Origin: JBQLZQ01 sp052168355
Lineage (GTDB): Bacteria; Pseudomonadota; Alphaproteobacteria; DSM-16000; Inquilinaceae
Direction: 5' to 3'
NCBI GenBank assembly: GCA_052168355.1
Contig: JBQLZQ010000068.1
Coordinates: 71,003 to 135,002, forward strand
Length of the DNA stretch: 64,000 bases
Part shown: positions 8,636 through 16,833 of the stretch, one piece after another
Numbering within the stretch: position 1 is the stretch's first letter
How the letters are laid out: every line of letters begins with the position of its first letter
Translations under genes and position numbers: made by a program
Notes under the pieces: model-generated
Told to the model about the DNA's origin: nothing
Seen by the model: only the letters and a program-made list of their open reading frames with translations
Database searches by the model: none

Positions 8636-9265
8636 ATGTCTTCAAAAGATGTTGAAGTCATCGATAGAACGGTTTGTTTTCAGGGCTTTTTCCGCTTGGA
8701 CCGTTTTCACCTTCGCCACCGCCGGCTCGATGGCGCCTGGAGCCGACCGATGGACCGGGAGGTTTTTCTGCGCGGCGGTGCCATTGCGGTGCTGCCCTAC
8801 GACCCGATCCGTGACGAAGTAATCCTGATCGAACAGCTCCGGGCCGGTGCCCTGGCGGCGGGACGCAACGCGTGGACCATCGAAACGGTGGCCGGGGTGC
8901 TGCCGGCGGATTGCGATCCCACAGACGTCTGCCGTCAGGAAGTGTGGGAAGAAACGGGACTCCACGCCATCGCCCTGGAAAAATTATATGAATTCATGCC
9001 AAGCCCGGCCTCCACATCCGAATGGATGGCGCTCTATTGCGCCCATGTCGACGCCGCTGGGGCGGGCGGCGAATGCGGTCTGGAAGAGGAAGACGAACAT
9101 ATCCGCGTGCTGCCGATGGCGGCGGACGACGCCCTTGCGGCGATGGCCGCAGGGACCATCGACAACGCGTTCACGCTGATCGCCCTGCAGTGGCTGGAAA
9201 GAAATCGGGCCGCGTTGCGCGACCGCTGGGCACCCGCCAACGACGAAGTGCGGCTGATGGCCTGA
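8636..9265 (+). CDS. Nudix hydrolase, ADP-ribose pyrophosphatase-like, degenerate Nudix box
   Basis: 209 residues, similar along its whole length to the next gene. Start ATG 8636 is chosen because AAGGA lies six bases upstream and the paralogue starts at the same point. NudF-type enzymes split ADP-ribose to AMP and ribose 5-phosphate using Mg2+ held by the Nudix box GX5EX7REUXEEXGU. Here the box runs from Gly87 to Leu109, but Cys93 replaces the first Glu and Gln101 replaces the Arg; the metal ligands Glu102, Glu105 and Glu106 remain. Activity may be altered in rate or substrate. It is the upstream copy of a tandem duplication with its own A+T-rich promoter region. Confidence 0.8.
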   Translation: MSSKDVEVIDRTVCFQGFFRLDRFHLRHRRLDGAWSRPMDREVFLRGGAIAVLPYDPIRDEVILIEQLRAGALAAGRNAWTIETVAGVLPADCDPTDVCRQEVWEETGLHAIALEKLYEFMPSPASTSEWMALYCAHVDAAGAGGECGLEEEDEHIRVLPMAADDALAAMAAGTIDNAFTLIALQWLERNRAALRDRWAPANDEVRLMA

Positions 9266-9338
9266 CGGCCCATAGCCAGCACAGCGGTTTGGCGATAGGG
9301 TCCCGGCCGGATCGATGGCTGACTGCGGGACCTGTCCA

Positions 9339-9956
9339 ATGAACACCGAAGACGTCGAGGTCCTGGAACGGGAAATCTGTTTCCAGGGCTTCTTCCGGCT
9401 CGACCGGTTCCGGCTGCGTCACCGGCGCTTCGCGGGTGGCTGGACCGAACCCCTGCACCGGGAGGTCTTCCTGCGTGGTGGCGCCGTTGCGGTCCTGCCC
9501 TACGATCCGGTGCGCGACCGCGTCGTGCTGATCGAACAGTTTCGTCCCGGGGCCCTGGCGGCCGGGCGCCCGGCCTGGATGATCGAGGCGGTGGCCGGGC
9601 TGGTCGAGCCCGGCGAAAGCCCCGAAGAGGTGTGCCACCGCGAAGCGATGGAGGAGGCCGGCCTTAGGCTGTCGGCGCTCGAACGGATTACCGGGTTCAT
9701 GCCCAGCCCCGGCGGGTCTTCCGAATGGGTGACGCTGTATGGCGGGCGGGTCGACGCCGGCGCGGCCGGCGGCATTCACGGCAACCCCCGCGAGGGGGAG
9801 GATATCCGCGTCCTGACCCTGGCGGCGGACGACGCCATCGCCCGGGTCGGCAGCGGGGCGATCGACAATGCGATCACCATCATCGCCCTCCAATGGCTGG
9901 CGCTGAACCGCGCGGATCTGCGCGCGCGCTGGACGGCGGTTGCCGCGGGCGGTTAG
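9339..9956 (+). CDS. Nudix hydrolase, ADP-ribose pyrophosphatase-like, intact Nudix box
   Basis: 205 residues. The Nudix box is complete: Gly87, Glu93, Arg101, Glu102, Glu105, Glu106 and Gly108, matching the consensus exactly. Long stretches such as CFQGFFRLDRF and REVFLRGGA are shared with the preceding gene, so the pair arose by tandem duplication. It probably hydrolyses ADP-ribose or a related nucleoside diphosphate sugar. ATG 9339 is preferred since it aligns with the paralogue's start; an in-frame ATG at 9315 would add eight residues. The gap to the first copy is 73 bases, so cotranscription is likely. Confidence 0.85.
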   Translation: MNTEDVEVLEREICFQGFFRLDRFRLRHRRFAGGWTEPLHREVFLRGGAVAVLPYDPVRDRVVLIEQFRPGALAAGRPAWMIEAVAGLVEPGESPEEVCHREAMEEAGLRLSALERITGFMPSPGGSSEWVTLYGGRVDAGAAGGIHGNPREGEDIRVLTLAADDAIARVGSGAIDNAITIIALQWLALNRADLRARWTAVAAGG

Positions 9957-10004
9957 TCTGCCGGTCACCTTTCAACAGATCGACAATACCAAGTCACACT
10001 GACT

Positions 10005-11015
10005 ATGACCGATATCCGCGATGGCTTCGTCGGCGCCATTGGCGCCACCCCGTTGATCCGGCTGCATGGGCCGTCGGAAGCGACGGGCTGTGAGATCCTG
10101 GGCAAGGCCGAATTCGCCAACCCCGGCGGGTCGGTGAAGGACCGGGCGGCCTTGGCCATCGTGCGCGACGCCGAGGCACGGGGGGCGCTGCGCCCCGGCG
10201 GCACCATCGTCGAGGGCACCGCCGGCAACACCGGCATCGGCCTGACCCTGGTCGGGAACGCGCTCGGCTATCGCTGCGTCATCGTCATGCCGGAAACCCA
10301 AAGCCAGGAGAAGAAGGACACGCTGCGCCTCGTCGGCGCCGATCTGCGCCTGGTCAAGGCCCTGCCCTACAAGGATCCGGGCAACTATGTCCGGTTCTCC
10401 GAACGGCTGGCGGCGGAAATGGCGGAGACCGAACCGAACGGCGCCATATGGGCCAACCAGTTCGACAACACCGCCAACCGCGACGGGCACCGTCGGACGA
10501 CGGGGCCGGAGATCTGGGATCAGACCGGCGGCAAGGTCGATGGGTTTACCTGCGCGGTCGGCACCGGCGGGACCCTGGCGGGAGTCGGGCTGGCGCTCAA
10601 GGAGCGCAATCCCGATATCAAGATCGTGCTCAGCGATCCGATGGGATCGGCCTTGTACAACCACTACGCCAACGGCACCCTGAAAGCCGAGGGCAGTTCG
10701 ATCACCGAAGGCATCGGGCAGGGCCGGATCACCCGCAACCTGGAAGGCGCGCCCATCGATTGGGCCGAACGCGTGACCGATGAGGAAGCGCTGCCGATGA
10801 TTTTTTCCCTGCTTCGGAAGGAAGGCCTGGTGCTCGGCGGATCCAGCGGCATCAATGTCTGCGGCGCCATGAAGCTGGCCCGCAAGCTTGGACCCGGCCA
10901 CACCATCGTGACGGTGCTGTGCGATTTCGGGACGCGGTACCAGTCCAAGCTGTTCAACCCGACGTTCCTGCGCGGGAAGAACCTGCCGGTGCCCGACTGG
11001 CTCGAGGAAGATTGA
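10005..11015 (+). CDS. cysK: Cysteine synthase A (O-acetylserine sulfhydrylase)
   Basis: 336 residues, slightly longer than the usual 310-325. Fold type II PLP enzyme that makes cysteine from O-acetylserine and sulfide in the cytoplasm. The PLP lysine is Lys45 in GGSVKDRAA, the substrate loop is EGTAGNTGIG, and a glycine-rich phosphate site VGTGGTLAG follows near residue 185. Members with an extended C-terminus like this are frequent in alphaproteobacteria. The next gene begins 11 bases after the stop, so cysteine synthesis, tRNA editing and sulfurtransferase genes probably share one mRNA. Confidence 0.9.
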   Translation: MTDIRDGFVGAIGATPLIRLHGPSEATGCEILGKAEFANPGGSVKDRAALAIVRDAEARGALRPGGTIVEGTAGNTGIGLTLVGNALGYRCVIVMPETQSQEKKDTLRLVGADLRLVKALPYKDPGNYVRFSERLAAEMAETEPNGAIWANQFDNTANRDGHRRTTGPEIWDQTGGKVDGFTCAVGTGGTLAGVGLALKERNPDIKIVLSDPMGSALYNHYANGTLKAEGSSITEGIGQGRITRNLEGAPIDWAERVTDEEALPMIFSLLRKEGLVLGGSSGINVCGAMKLARKLGPGHTIVTVLCDFGTRYQSKLFNPTFLRGKNLPVPDWLEED

Positions 11016-11026
11016 ACCACCGCACG

Positions 11027-11755
11027 ATGACCGCTCTGTTTCGCGATGATTCCTATCTGAAAAACTGCCGGGCGGCCGTGACGGCGGCGGATACCGACGG
11101 GATCCGGCTGGACAGCACCGTCTTCTATCCGGCCGGCGGCGGTCAGCCGGGCGACCGGGGGGTGCTGCGCTGGTCGGGTGGGGAGACGCCGATCGTCGAC
11201 ACGGTCAAGGGCGAAGGCCAGGGCGATATCGTTCATGTGCCGGAACCGGGCGCGCCCCTGCCGCCGCCCGGGACGGAAGTGGACGCGGTTCTCGATTGGC
11301 CCCGGCGCTATCGTCACATGCGCATGCACACCGCCATGCACCTGTTGTGCGCCGTGGTCGACGGCGACGTGACCGGCGGACAGGTCGGGGCGGACCGATC
11401 GCGGCTGGACTTCAACGTGCCGGCCGGCGCCCTGGACAAGCAGCGGATCGCCGACGCCATCAACGCCCTGGTGACCGCCGGGCATCCCGTGACGCAGCGT
11501 TGGATCGACGACGCCGAGATGGCCCGACGGCCGGATCTGGTCCGCACCATGTCGGTCAAACCGCCGGCCGGGACCGGCAAGGTGCGCCTGCTTCAGATCG
11601 GGGCCGACGCGGATCCGGTCGATCTGCAGCCCTGCGGCGGCACCCATGTCGCCAACACCGCGGAAGTGGGGCCGATCATGGTCGCCAAGATCGAAAACAA
11701 GGGACGTCAGAACCGGCGTGTCGTCATCGCCCTGGCCGACGATCCGACTTCATAG
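11027..11755 (+). CDS. Alanyl-tRNA editing protein (AlaX family)
   Basis: 242 residues from ATG 11027. It matches the freestanding editing domain of alanyl-tRNA synthetase, which removes serine or glycine wrongly attached to tRNA-Ala. The four zinc ligands are present: His101 and His105 in HTAMH, and Cys203 and His207 in CGGTH. An N-terminal beta-barrel carries FYPAGGGQPGD, typical of AlaX-M/L proteins. It sits between cysteine synthase and a sulfurtransferase in the same direction with gaps of about a dozen bases. The reason for that linkage is not obvious; the operon may balance serine-derived precursors and mischarging. Confidence 0.9.
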   Translation: MTALFRDDSYLKNCRAAVTAADTDGIRLDSTVFYPAGGGQPGDRGVLRWSGGETPIVDTVKGEGQGDIVHVPEPGAPLPPPGTEVDAVLDWPRRYRHMRMHTAMHLLCAVVDGDVTGGQVGADRSRLDFNVPAGALDKQRIADAINALVTAGHPVTQRWIDDAEMARRPDLVRTMSVKPPAGTGKVRLLQIGADADPVDLQPCGGTHVANTAEVGPIMVAKIENKGRQNRRVVIALADDPTS

Positions 11756-11767
11756 GGTGCAGGCGTA

Positions 11768-12619
11768 ATGACCGAACGTCCGGACAGCATCGTATCGACG
11801 GAGTGGCTGACCCGTCACCTCGACGATCCCGGCGTCAAGGTCGCCGATGCGACCTACGTCATGCCGTGGCTGGGCCGTGACGCCGCGGCCGAGTTTCGCG
11901 AGCGCCACATCCCCGGTGCGGTGTTTTTCGACATCGACGTCATTGCCGCGCCGGGCGGCGACCTGCCCCATATGCTGCCGGAGGCCGACAGGTTCGCCGA
12001 GCTGGTCGGTGCGCTGGGTATCGGCACGGACGACATGGTGGTCGTCTATGACGGCCACGGGCTGGTCAGCGCCGCCCGGGCCTGGTGGATGTTCCGGGTT
12101 TTCGGCCATGACCGGGTGGCGGTGCTGGACGGCGGTCTGCCCAAATGGATCGCCGAGGGGCGGCCGACCGAAAGCGGCGACGCCGCCCCTGCCGCGGCCC
12201 GCTTTCAGGCCCGGTTGCGGCCGGATCTGGTGCGCTCGGCCGAGGCGCTGGCCCATGGCGACGCGGCACAGATCGTCGACGCCAGGGCCGCCGGGCGGTT
12301 CGACGGCAGCGAGGACGAGTCCTGGCCCGGCCGCCGGCGCGGACACATCCCCGGCAGCCGCAACCTGCCCTTCACCGCCTTGCTGGACCCGACCGACCAC
12401 ACCCTTCTGCCGCCCGACCGGATCGCCGCCCTGTTCCGGGAAGCGGGCGTCGATCCCGACCGGCCCGTGGTGGCGAGCTGCGGCAGCGGCGTGACGGCCT
12501 GTATCCTGGCCCTGGGGCTTCACCAGATCGGCGCGCCGGAGGCGGCCGTCTACGACGGATCGTGGGCCGAATGGGGTTTGCGCGCGGATCTTCCGGCCCA
12601 AACCGGACCGCCGCGGTGA
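11768..12619 (+). CDS. sseA: 3-mercaptopyruvate sulfurtransferase
   Basis: 283 residues made of two rhodanese domains. The first (about 5-130) is inactive and structural; the second (about 150-275) carries the catalytic loop CGSGVTA with Cys238. That CGSG[VT]T-type loop separates mercaptopyruvate from thiosulfate sulfurtransferases, which have CRxGx[R/T]. The enzyme moves sulfur from 3-mercaptopyruvate to thiol acceptors or cyanide. Its TGA (12617-12619) shares one base with the ATG of the next gene. Placement after cysteine synthase fits a role in cysteine degradation and sulfide balance. Confidence 0.92.
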   Translation: MTERPDSIVSTEWLTRHLDDPGVKVADATYVMPWLGRDAAAEFRERHIPGAVFFDIDVIAAPGGDLPHMLPEADRFAELVGALGIGTDDMVVVYDGHGLVSAARAWWMFRVFGHDRVAVLDGGLPKWIAEGRPTESGDAAPAAARFQARLRPDLVRSAEALAHGDAAQIVDARAAGRFDGSEDESWPGRRRGHIPGSRNLPFTALLDPTDHTLLPPDRIAALFREAGVDPDRPVVASCGSGVTACILALGLHQIGAPEAAVYDGSWAEWGLRADLPAQTGPPR

Positions 12620-13053
12620 TGGAAGAGGTCGAGATCGGACCCCTTCGGGACACCGATCGGACGGCGGTGATCGCCTTGTGGGACCGGTGCGGGCTGTTGC
12701 GGCCGTGGAATGATCCCGTGGCCGATATCGCCCGGGTGCGCGATCTGCCCAACGCCACCATCCTGGTGGCTCGGCTGGGTGGCGCGCCGGTGGCGTCGGT
12801 CATGGTCGGGCACGACGGCCATCGGGGGTGGCTGTACTATGTCACCGCCGATCCCGATCACGGGCGGCGCGGGTTTGGCAGAAGCCTGGTCACGGCGGCC
12901 GAGCACTGGGTCCGCGCGGCCGGGATCCCCAAGATCCAGCTTCTGGTCCGGGGCGAGAATACCCAGGCCATGGGCTTCTACCAAGCCCTGGGATATCAGG
13001 CCAAACCCTTTATATTCATGGAGAAATGGTTGACTGAACAGGAGGCGTCGTGA
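12619..13053 (+). CDS. GNAT family acetyltransferase, YpeA-like
   Basis: 144 residues, a single GNAT domain. The acetyl-CoA pyrophosphate loop is visible as PDHGRRGFGRSL, and the C-terminal strand reads NTQAMGFYQALGY, where the Tyr is the usual general acid. The pattern WYYVTADP upstream (here LYYVTADPDHG) is typical of YpeA proteins, whose natural substrate is unknown. The start overlaps the stop of the sulfurtransferase gene, and its own TGA overlaps the GTG of the following GNAT gene, so the three are translationally coupled. Confidence 0.85.
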   Translation: MEEVEIGPLRDTDRTAVIALWDRCGLLRPWNDPVADIARVRDLPNATILVARLGGAPVASVMVGHDGHRGWLYYVTADPDHGRRGFGRSLVTAAEHWVRAAGIPKIQLLVRGENTQAMGFYQALGYQAKPFIFMEKWLTEQEAS

Positions 13054-13625
13054 CACCCGGCAAGCTGCGCGTGACGATCACCGAACTGGAAATGACCGCG
13101 CCGCCCCGTCGGCCGCCGCCGCCGCCGCCCCTGGCCAAGCTGGCTTTCCTCAGGGCCGAGCAGCCGACCGTGTCCTTCTACCGGTATCTCTACGACACGG
13201 TGGGAACACCGTGGCTGTGGTCGGATCGCCGCGCCCTGGACGACGATGCCCTGACCGATATTCTGGAGGACCGGCGCACGACCGTTTATGTCCTTTATTA
13301 TGGCGGCGTTCCGGCAGGGTTCGCCGAGTTGTTTCTCGAAGGCGCGCGGACCCACCTCGTGTATTTCGGCCTGGTCCCCGACTTCATCGGCCGCGGGATT
13401 GGGCCGTTCCTGCTTGATTGCGTCATCCGGACGGCCTGGGACGGCGGCAAGATCAAGCGTCTCACCGTCAAGACATGCGACCTGGACCATCCCCGGGCCC
13501 TGGCCACCTATCAGGCCGCCGGTTTTACTCTTGTGGGGCGGGATGTCGAGGTGCGCGACGATCCGCGGGTCACAGGCGTGATACCGCGCGACGCCGCCCC
13601 CCACCGGCCGATCGCGGCGGACTGA
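13050..13625 (+). CDS. GNAT family acetyltransferase with proline-rich insert
   Basis: 191 residues from GTG 13050, with GGAGG at 13041-13045. A run of six prolines inside a basic N-terminal segment precedes the GNAT core. The core shows LVYFGLVPDFIGRGIGPFLL, the acetyl-CoA binding beta4-alpha3 region, and CDLDHPRALATYQAAGF at the C-terminal end. The substrate is unknown; related proteins are annotated only as N-acetyltransferases. It ends the plus-strand operon and converges on aapP 48 bases away; no clear terminator was seen in that short gap. Confidence 0.8.
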   Translation: MTPGKLRVTITELEMTAPPRRPPPPPPLAKLAFLRAEQPTVSFYRYLYDTVGTPWLWSDRRALDDDALTDILEDRRTTVYVLYYGGVPAGFAELFLEGARTHLVYFGLVPDFIGRGIGPFLLDCVIRTAWDGGKIKRLTVKTCDLDHPRALATYQAAGFTLVGRDVEVRDDPRVTGVIPRDAAPHRPIAAD

Positions 13626-13673
13626 CAAGACAGACGGGGTCGCGGCGCCTCTCGACCGTCCGGCGGTTCCGGG

Positions 13674-14453
13674 TCAGTGGGCCAGGATCTGGCTCAGGAA
13701 CAGCTTGGTGCGTTCGGACTGCGGGTTGAGGAAAAACTCCTCCGGCTCGTTCTGCTCGATGATCTGGCCGCCGTCCATGAAGATCACCCGGTTGGCCACG
13801 GTGCGGGCGAAGCCCATCTCGTGGGTCACGCAGAGCATGGTCATGCCCTCCTGGGCCAACTCGATCATGGTGTCGAGGACTTCCTTGATCATCTCCGGAT
13901 CGAGGGCCGACGTCGGCTCGTCGAACAGCATCACCTTGGGCCGCATGCACAAGGACCGGGCGATGGCCACGCGCTGCTGCTGACCGCCGGACAGCTGGCC
14001 CGGATATTTTTGCGCCTGCTCGGGGATCTTGACCCGCTCGAGAAAGTACATGGCCGTGTCCTCGGCCTCCTTGCGCGGCATCTTGCGCACCCAGACCGGC
14101 GCCAGGGTCAGGTTCTGCAACACCGTCAGGTGGGGGAACAGGTTGAAGCTTTGGAACACCATGCCGACCTCGCGCCGCACGGCGTCGATGTTCTTGAGAT
14201 CGTGGGTCAGATGGATGCCGTCGACGACGATCTTGCCTTTCTGATACTCCTCCAGGGCGTTGATACAGCGGATCATGGTCGACTTTCCGGACCCCGACGG
14301 GCCGCAGATCACGATCTTCTCGCCCTGATCGACGTTGAGGTCGATATCCTTGAGGACGTGGAAGTCCCCATACCATTTGTTCAACCCGGTCAACTGAATG
14401 ATGGACTCGGCGTTTTGGCCGGCGGCGGCCTGGACCGAAGATGCGGATGACAT
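13674..14453 (-). CDS. aapP: General L-amino acid ABC transporter ATPase AapP
   Basis: 259 residues of the polar amino-acid uptake ATPase family (GlnQ/AapP). Walker A is GPSGSGKST, the signature LSGGQQQR and Walker B VMLFDEPTSALDPE. It drives import through AapQ and AapM. It is last in the aapJQMP order, 12 bases after aapM. AapJQMP of Rhizobium imports a broad range of L-amino acids and also affects efflux; the same breadth is likely here. Confidence 0.93.
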   Translation of the reverse strand: MSSASSVQAAAGQNAESIIQLTGLNKWYGDFHVLKDIDLNVDQGEKIVICGPSGSGKSTMIRCINALEEYQKGKIVVDGIHLTHDLKNIDAVRREVGMVFQSFNLFPHLTVLQNLTLAPVWVRKMPRKEAEDTAMYFLERVKIPEQAQKYPGQLSGGQQQRVAIARSLCMRPKVMLFDEPTSALDPEMIKEVLDTMIELAQEGMTMLCVTHEMGFARTVANRVIFMDGGQIIEQNEPEEFFLNPQSERTKLFLSQILAH

Positions 14454-14465
14454 GGTCGTCTCTCC

Positions 14466-15572
14466 CTAACGCCGTGTGCCGATATTGACCCGCTTTTCCA
14501 ACGCCTGCGAATAGCGTGACATGGTAAAGCAGAACATGAAATAGATGACGCCGACAAACAGGTAGGCCTCCTTGTAGAAGCCCAGCCAGGCCGGGTCGGT
14601 GAGGGCCGCCTTGGTCGCGCCCAGCAGGTCGAACAGACCGATGATGACGACCAGGGAGGTGTCCTTGAAAAAGCCGATAAAGGTGTTGACCAGCGGCGGG
14701 ATGGAAATGCGCAAGGCCTGGGGCAGCACGATCAGCATGGTCTTTTGCCAATAGCCCAGCCCAAGACTGTCGGCCGCCTCGTACTGGCCCTTGGGCACGG
14801 CCTGCAGGCCGCCGCGCACGACCTCCGCCAGATAGGCCGCGGCGAACAGGATCATGGCCACCTGGGCGCGCAGCAGCTTGTCGAAGTTGACCCCTGTCGG
14901 CAGGAAAAGGGGGAACAGCGCCGACGACATGAACAGCACGGTGATCAGGGGCACGCCGCGAATAAGTTCGATATAGACGACGCAGATGGTCTTGATCGCC
15001 GGCATTTCGGACCGGCGGCCCAGCGCCAGCAATATGCTGAGCGGAAAGGCGACGACCAGACCGATGACGGACAGGCCGAGGGTCAGGGGCAGCCCGCCCC
15101 AGCGCGCCGTCGGCACCACCGTCAGACCCAGAACTCCGCCATACATCAGCGTGAAAACCACGACGAGCCCGGCAACCCAAACGACGGCGAGCCATGGAGT
15201 CCAGAACCTGCGGTTGGCGCTGGCGCCGATCAACGCGATGAACAGCACAACGGCGACGATGGGCCGCCATTGCTGGCTTTGGGGATAGAGACCCAGCATG
15301 ATCAGCCGGAACTTCTCCCGCACAAAGGCCCAGCAGGCGCCGTCGGCGCCGCGGCAGACCTCCGACGGCACGTCCGCGAAGATCGCGCTGAACAACACCC
15401 AGTCGAGGATCGGCGGAACCATCGTGATCAGCAGCCACAGGATCAACAGCGTCAGGATGGCGTTGAACCACGAATTGAACAGATTGGCGCGCAACCAGGC
15501 CAGGGGGCCGATCGACAGACCCGGCGGCGGGCGGTCCTCGATGCGTTGGTTGACGTGGGCTGAGCCGGCCAT
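14466..15572 (-). CDS. aapM: General L-amino acid ABC transporter permease AapM
   Basis: 368 residues, longer than most His/Glu/Gln permeases because of an N-terminal extension with extra hydrophobic segments, a known trait of AapM. The C-terminal permease domain carries the EAA-type loop, here VPKGQYEAADSLGLGYWQ, followed by VLPQALRISIPPLVN. It pairs with AapQ in the membrane. Three bases separate it from aapQ, so the two are cotranslated. Confidence 0.92.
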   Translation of the reverse strand: MAGSAHVNQRIEDRPPPGLSIGPLAWLRANLFNSWFNAILTLLILWLLITMVPPILDWVLFSAIFADVPSEVCRGADGACWAFVREKFRLIMLGLYPQSQQWRPIVAVVLFIALIGASANRRFWTPWLAVVWVAGLVVVFTLMYGGVLGLTVVPTARWGGLPLTLGLSVIGLVVAFPLSILLALGRRSEMPAIKTICVVYIELIRGVPLITVLFMSSALFPLFLPTGVNFDKLLRAQVAMILFAAAYLAEVVRGGLQAVPKGQYEAADSLGLGYWQKTMLIVLPQALRISIPPLVNTFIGFFKDTSLVVIIGLFDLLGATKAALTDPAWLGFYKEAYLFVGVIYFMFCFTMSRYSQALEKRVNIGTRR

Positions 15573-15575
15573 CGT

Positions 15576-16766
15576 CTAGCGCTCCACCAACGCGATGCGC
15601 GCGTTGTACCAGTTCATGAAGGCCGAGATGGCCAGGCTGAGAAGCAGGTAGACGGTCATGAAGATGGCGATCGCCTCGATCGCCTGGCCGGTCTGGTTCA
15701 GCGTCACGTTGCCGACGGACACCAGATCCGGGTAGCCGATGGCGATGGCCAGCGAGCTGTTTTTGGTCAAATTGAGATATTGGCTGGTGGTCGGCGGGAT
15801 GATGATTCGCAACGCCTGGGGCAGCACGACCAGACGCAGGATCCGTCCGCGCCGCAGGCCGAGCGCGGCGGCGGCTTCGGTCTGACCGTGCGGCACAGCC
15901 AGGATCCCGGCCCGCACGATTTCGGCGATGAAGGCGGCCGTATAGGCGGTGAGCCCGAACAGCAGGGCGGCGAATTCCGGCGACAGGGTTAGACCGCCCC
16001 GGAAATTGAAGCCGGCGATCTCGGGAACGTCCAGGGCCGTCGGCGCGCCGCCGACCAGCCAGGCGGCCAGCGGCAACCCCAGGATCAGGCCCAGCCCCGC
16101 CCACAGCAGCGGGAACTGCTCGCCGGTCAGGGCTTGCCGGCGCGTGGCCCAGCGGCGCAACACCAAGGTGGCTATGATGCCCAGCACAAAGGCGACCAGC
16201 ATGACCAGATGAACCGGGTCGTAGACCGGAACCGGCATCTTGAAACCGCGATTGCTCAGGAAAACGCCGGATATCGGGCTCAACGCCTGGCGCGGCGCCG
16301 GCAGGCTGAATGTGATGATCGCGTACCAGACGAAAAGCTGCAGCAGCAGCGGAATGTTGCGCAGGATCTCGACATAGGCGCCGGCCATCTTGGCCAGAAG
16401 CCAATTCGACGACAGTCGGGCGACGCCGATCAGCGTCCCCAGCAAGGTGGCCAGGATGATGCCCAGAACCGCCACCTTGAAGGTGTTCAGAAGTCCGACC
16501 ACGAAGGCGCGGCCATAGGTGTCGGCGGCGGAAAACGGGATCAGCCCCTCGCCGATCTCGAACCCGGCCTCACGCCCCAGAAAGCCGAAGCCGCTGGCGA
16601 TGTTCTGCCGGCTCAAATTCTCCAGCGTGTTGGACACCAGGTACCAGCCGAGCAGGGTCAGCAGGCCGACGGCGATGATCTGATACAGGATGGCGCGGAT
16701 GCGCGGATCGTTCCACGGCCGCACCGCCGGCATGGTGTCTTGGGTGTCAACCGTCATGAGCGACAC
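15576..16766 (-). CDS. aapQ: General L-amino acid ABC transporter permease AapQ
   Basis: 396 residues with about eight hydrophobic segments. The split permease domain has a large insert between helices, including SNRGFKMPVPVYDP, which is typical of AapQ/BztB proteins. The coupling loop reads VPHGQTEAAAALGLRRG then VLPQALRIIIPP. Together with AapM it forms the channel for broad-range L-amino acid import. It lies between aapJ (67 bases upstream) and aapM. Confidence 0.93.
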   Translation of the reverse strand: MSLMTVDTQDTMPAVRPWNDPRIRAILYQIIAVGLLTLLGWYLVSNTLENLSRQNIASGFGFLGREAGFEIGEGLIPFSAADTYGRAFVVGLLNTFKVAVLGIILATLLGTLIGVARLSSNWLLAKMAGAYVEILRNIPLLLQLFVWYAIITFSLPAPRQALSPISGVFLSNRGFKMPVPVYDPVHLVMLVAFVLGIIATLVLRRWATRRQALTGEQFPLLWAGLGLILGLPLAAWLVGGAPTALDVPEIAGFNFRGGLTLSPEFAALLFGLTAYTAAFIAEIVRAGILAVPHGQTEAAAALGLRRGRILRLVVLPQALRIIIPPTTSQYLNLTKNSSLAIAIGYPDLVSVGNVTLNQTGQAIEAIAIFMTVYLLLSLAISAFMNWYNARIALVER

Positions 16767-16833
16767 TCCATTCGAGACTGGAGGGAAAGAGACGCCGCCG
16801 TCCCATCGGTTCGGGACGGCGGCGCTTTTGGGG

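Noticed and set aside
13570..16404. A 944-codon open frame on the minus strand across aapP, aapM and aapQ
   Set aside because: It is a shifted-frame shadow caused by high GC; its translation is low-complexity Arg/Gly/Pro-rich, while the other frame gives three clear transporter proteins.
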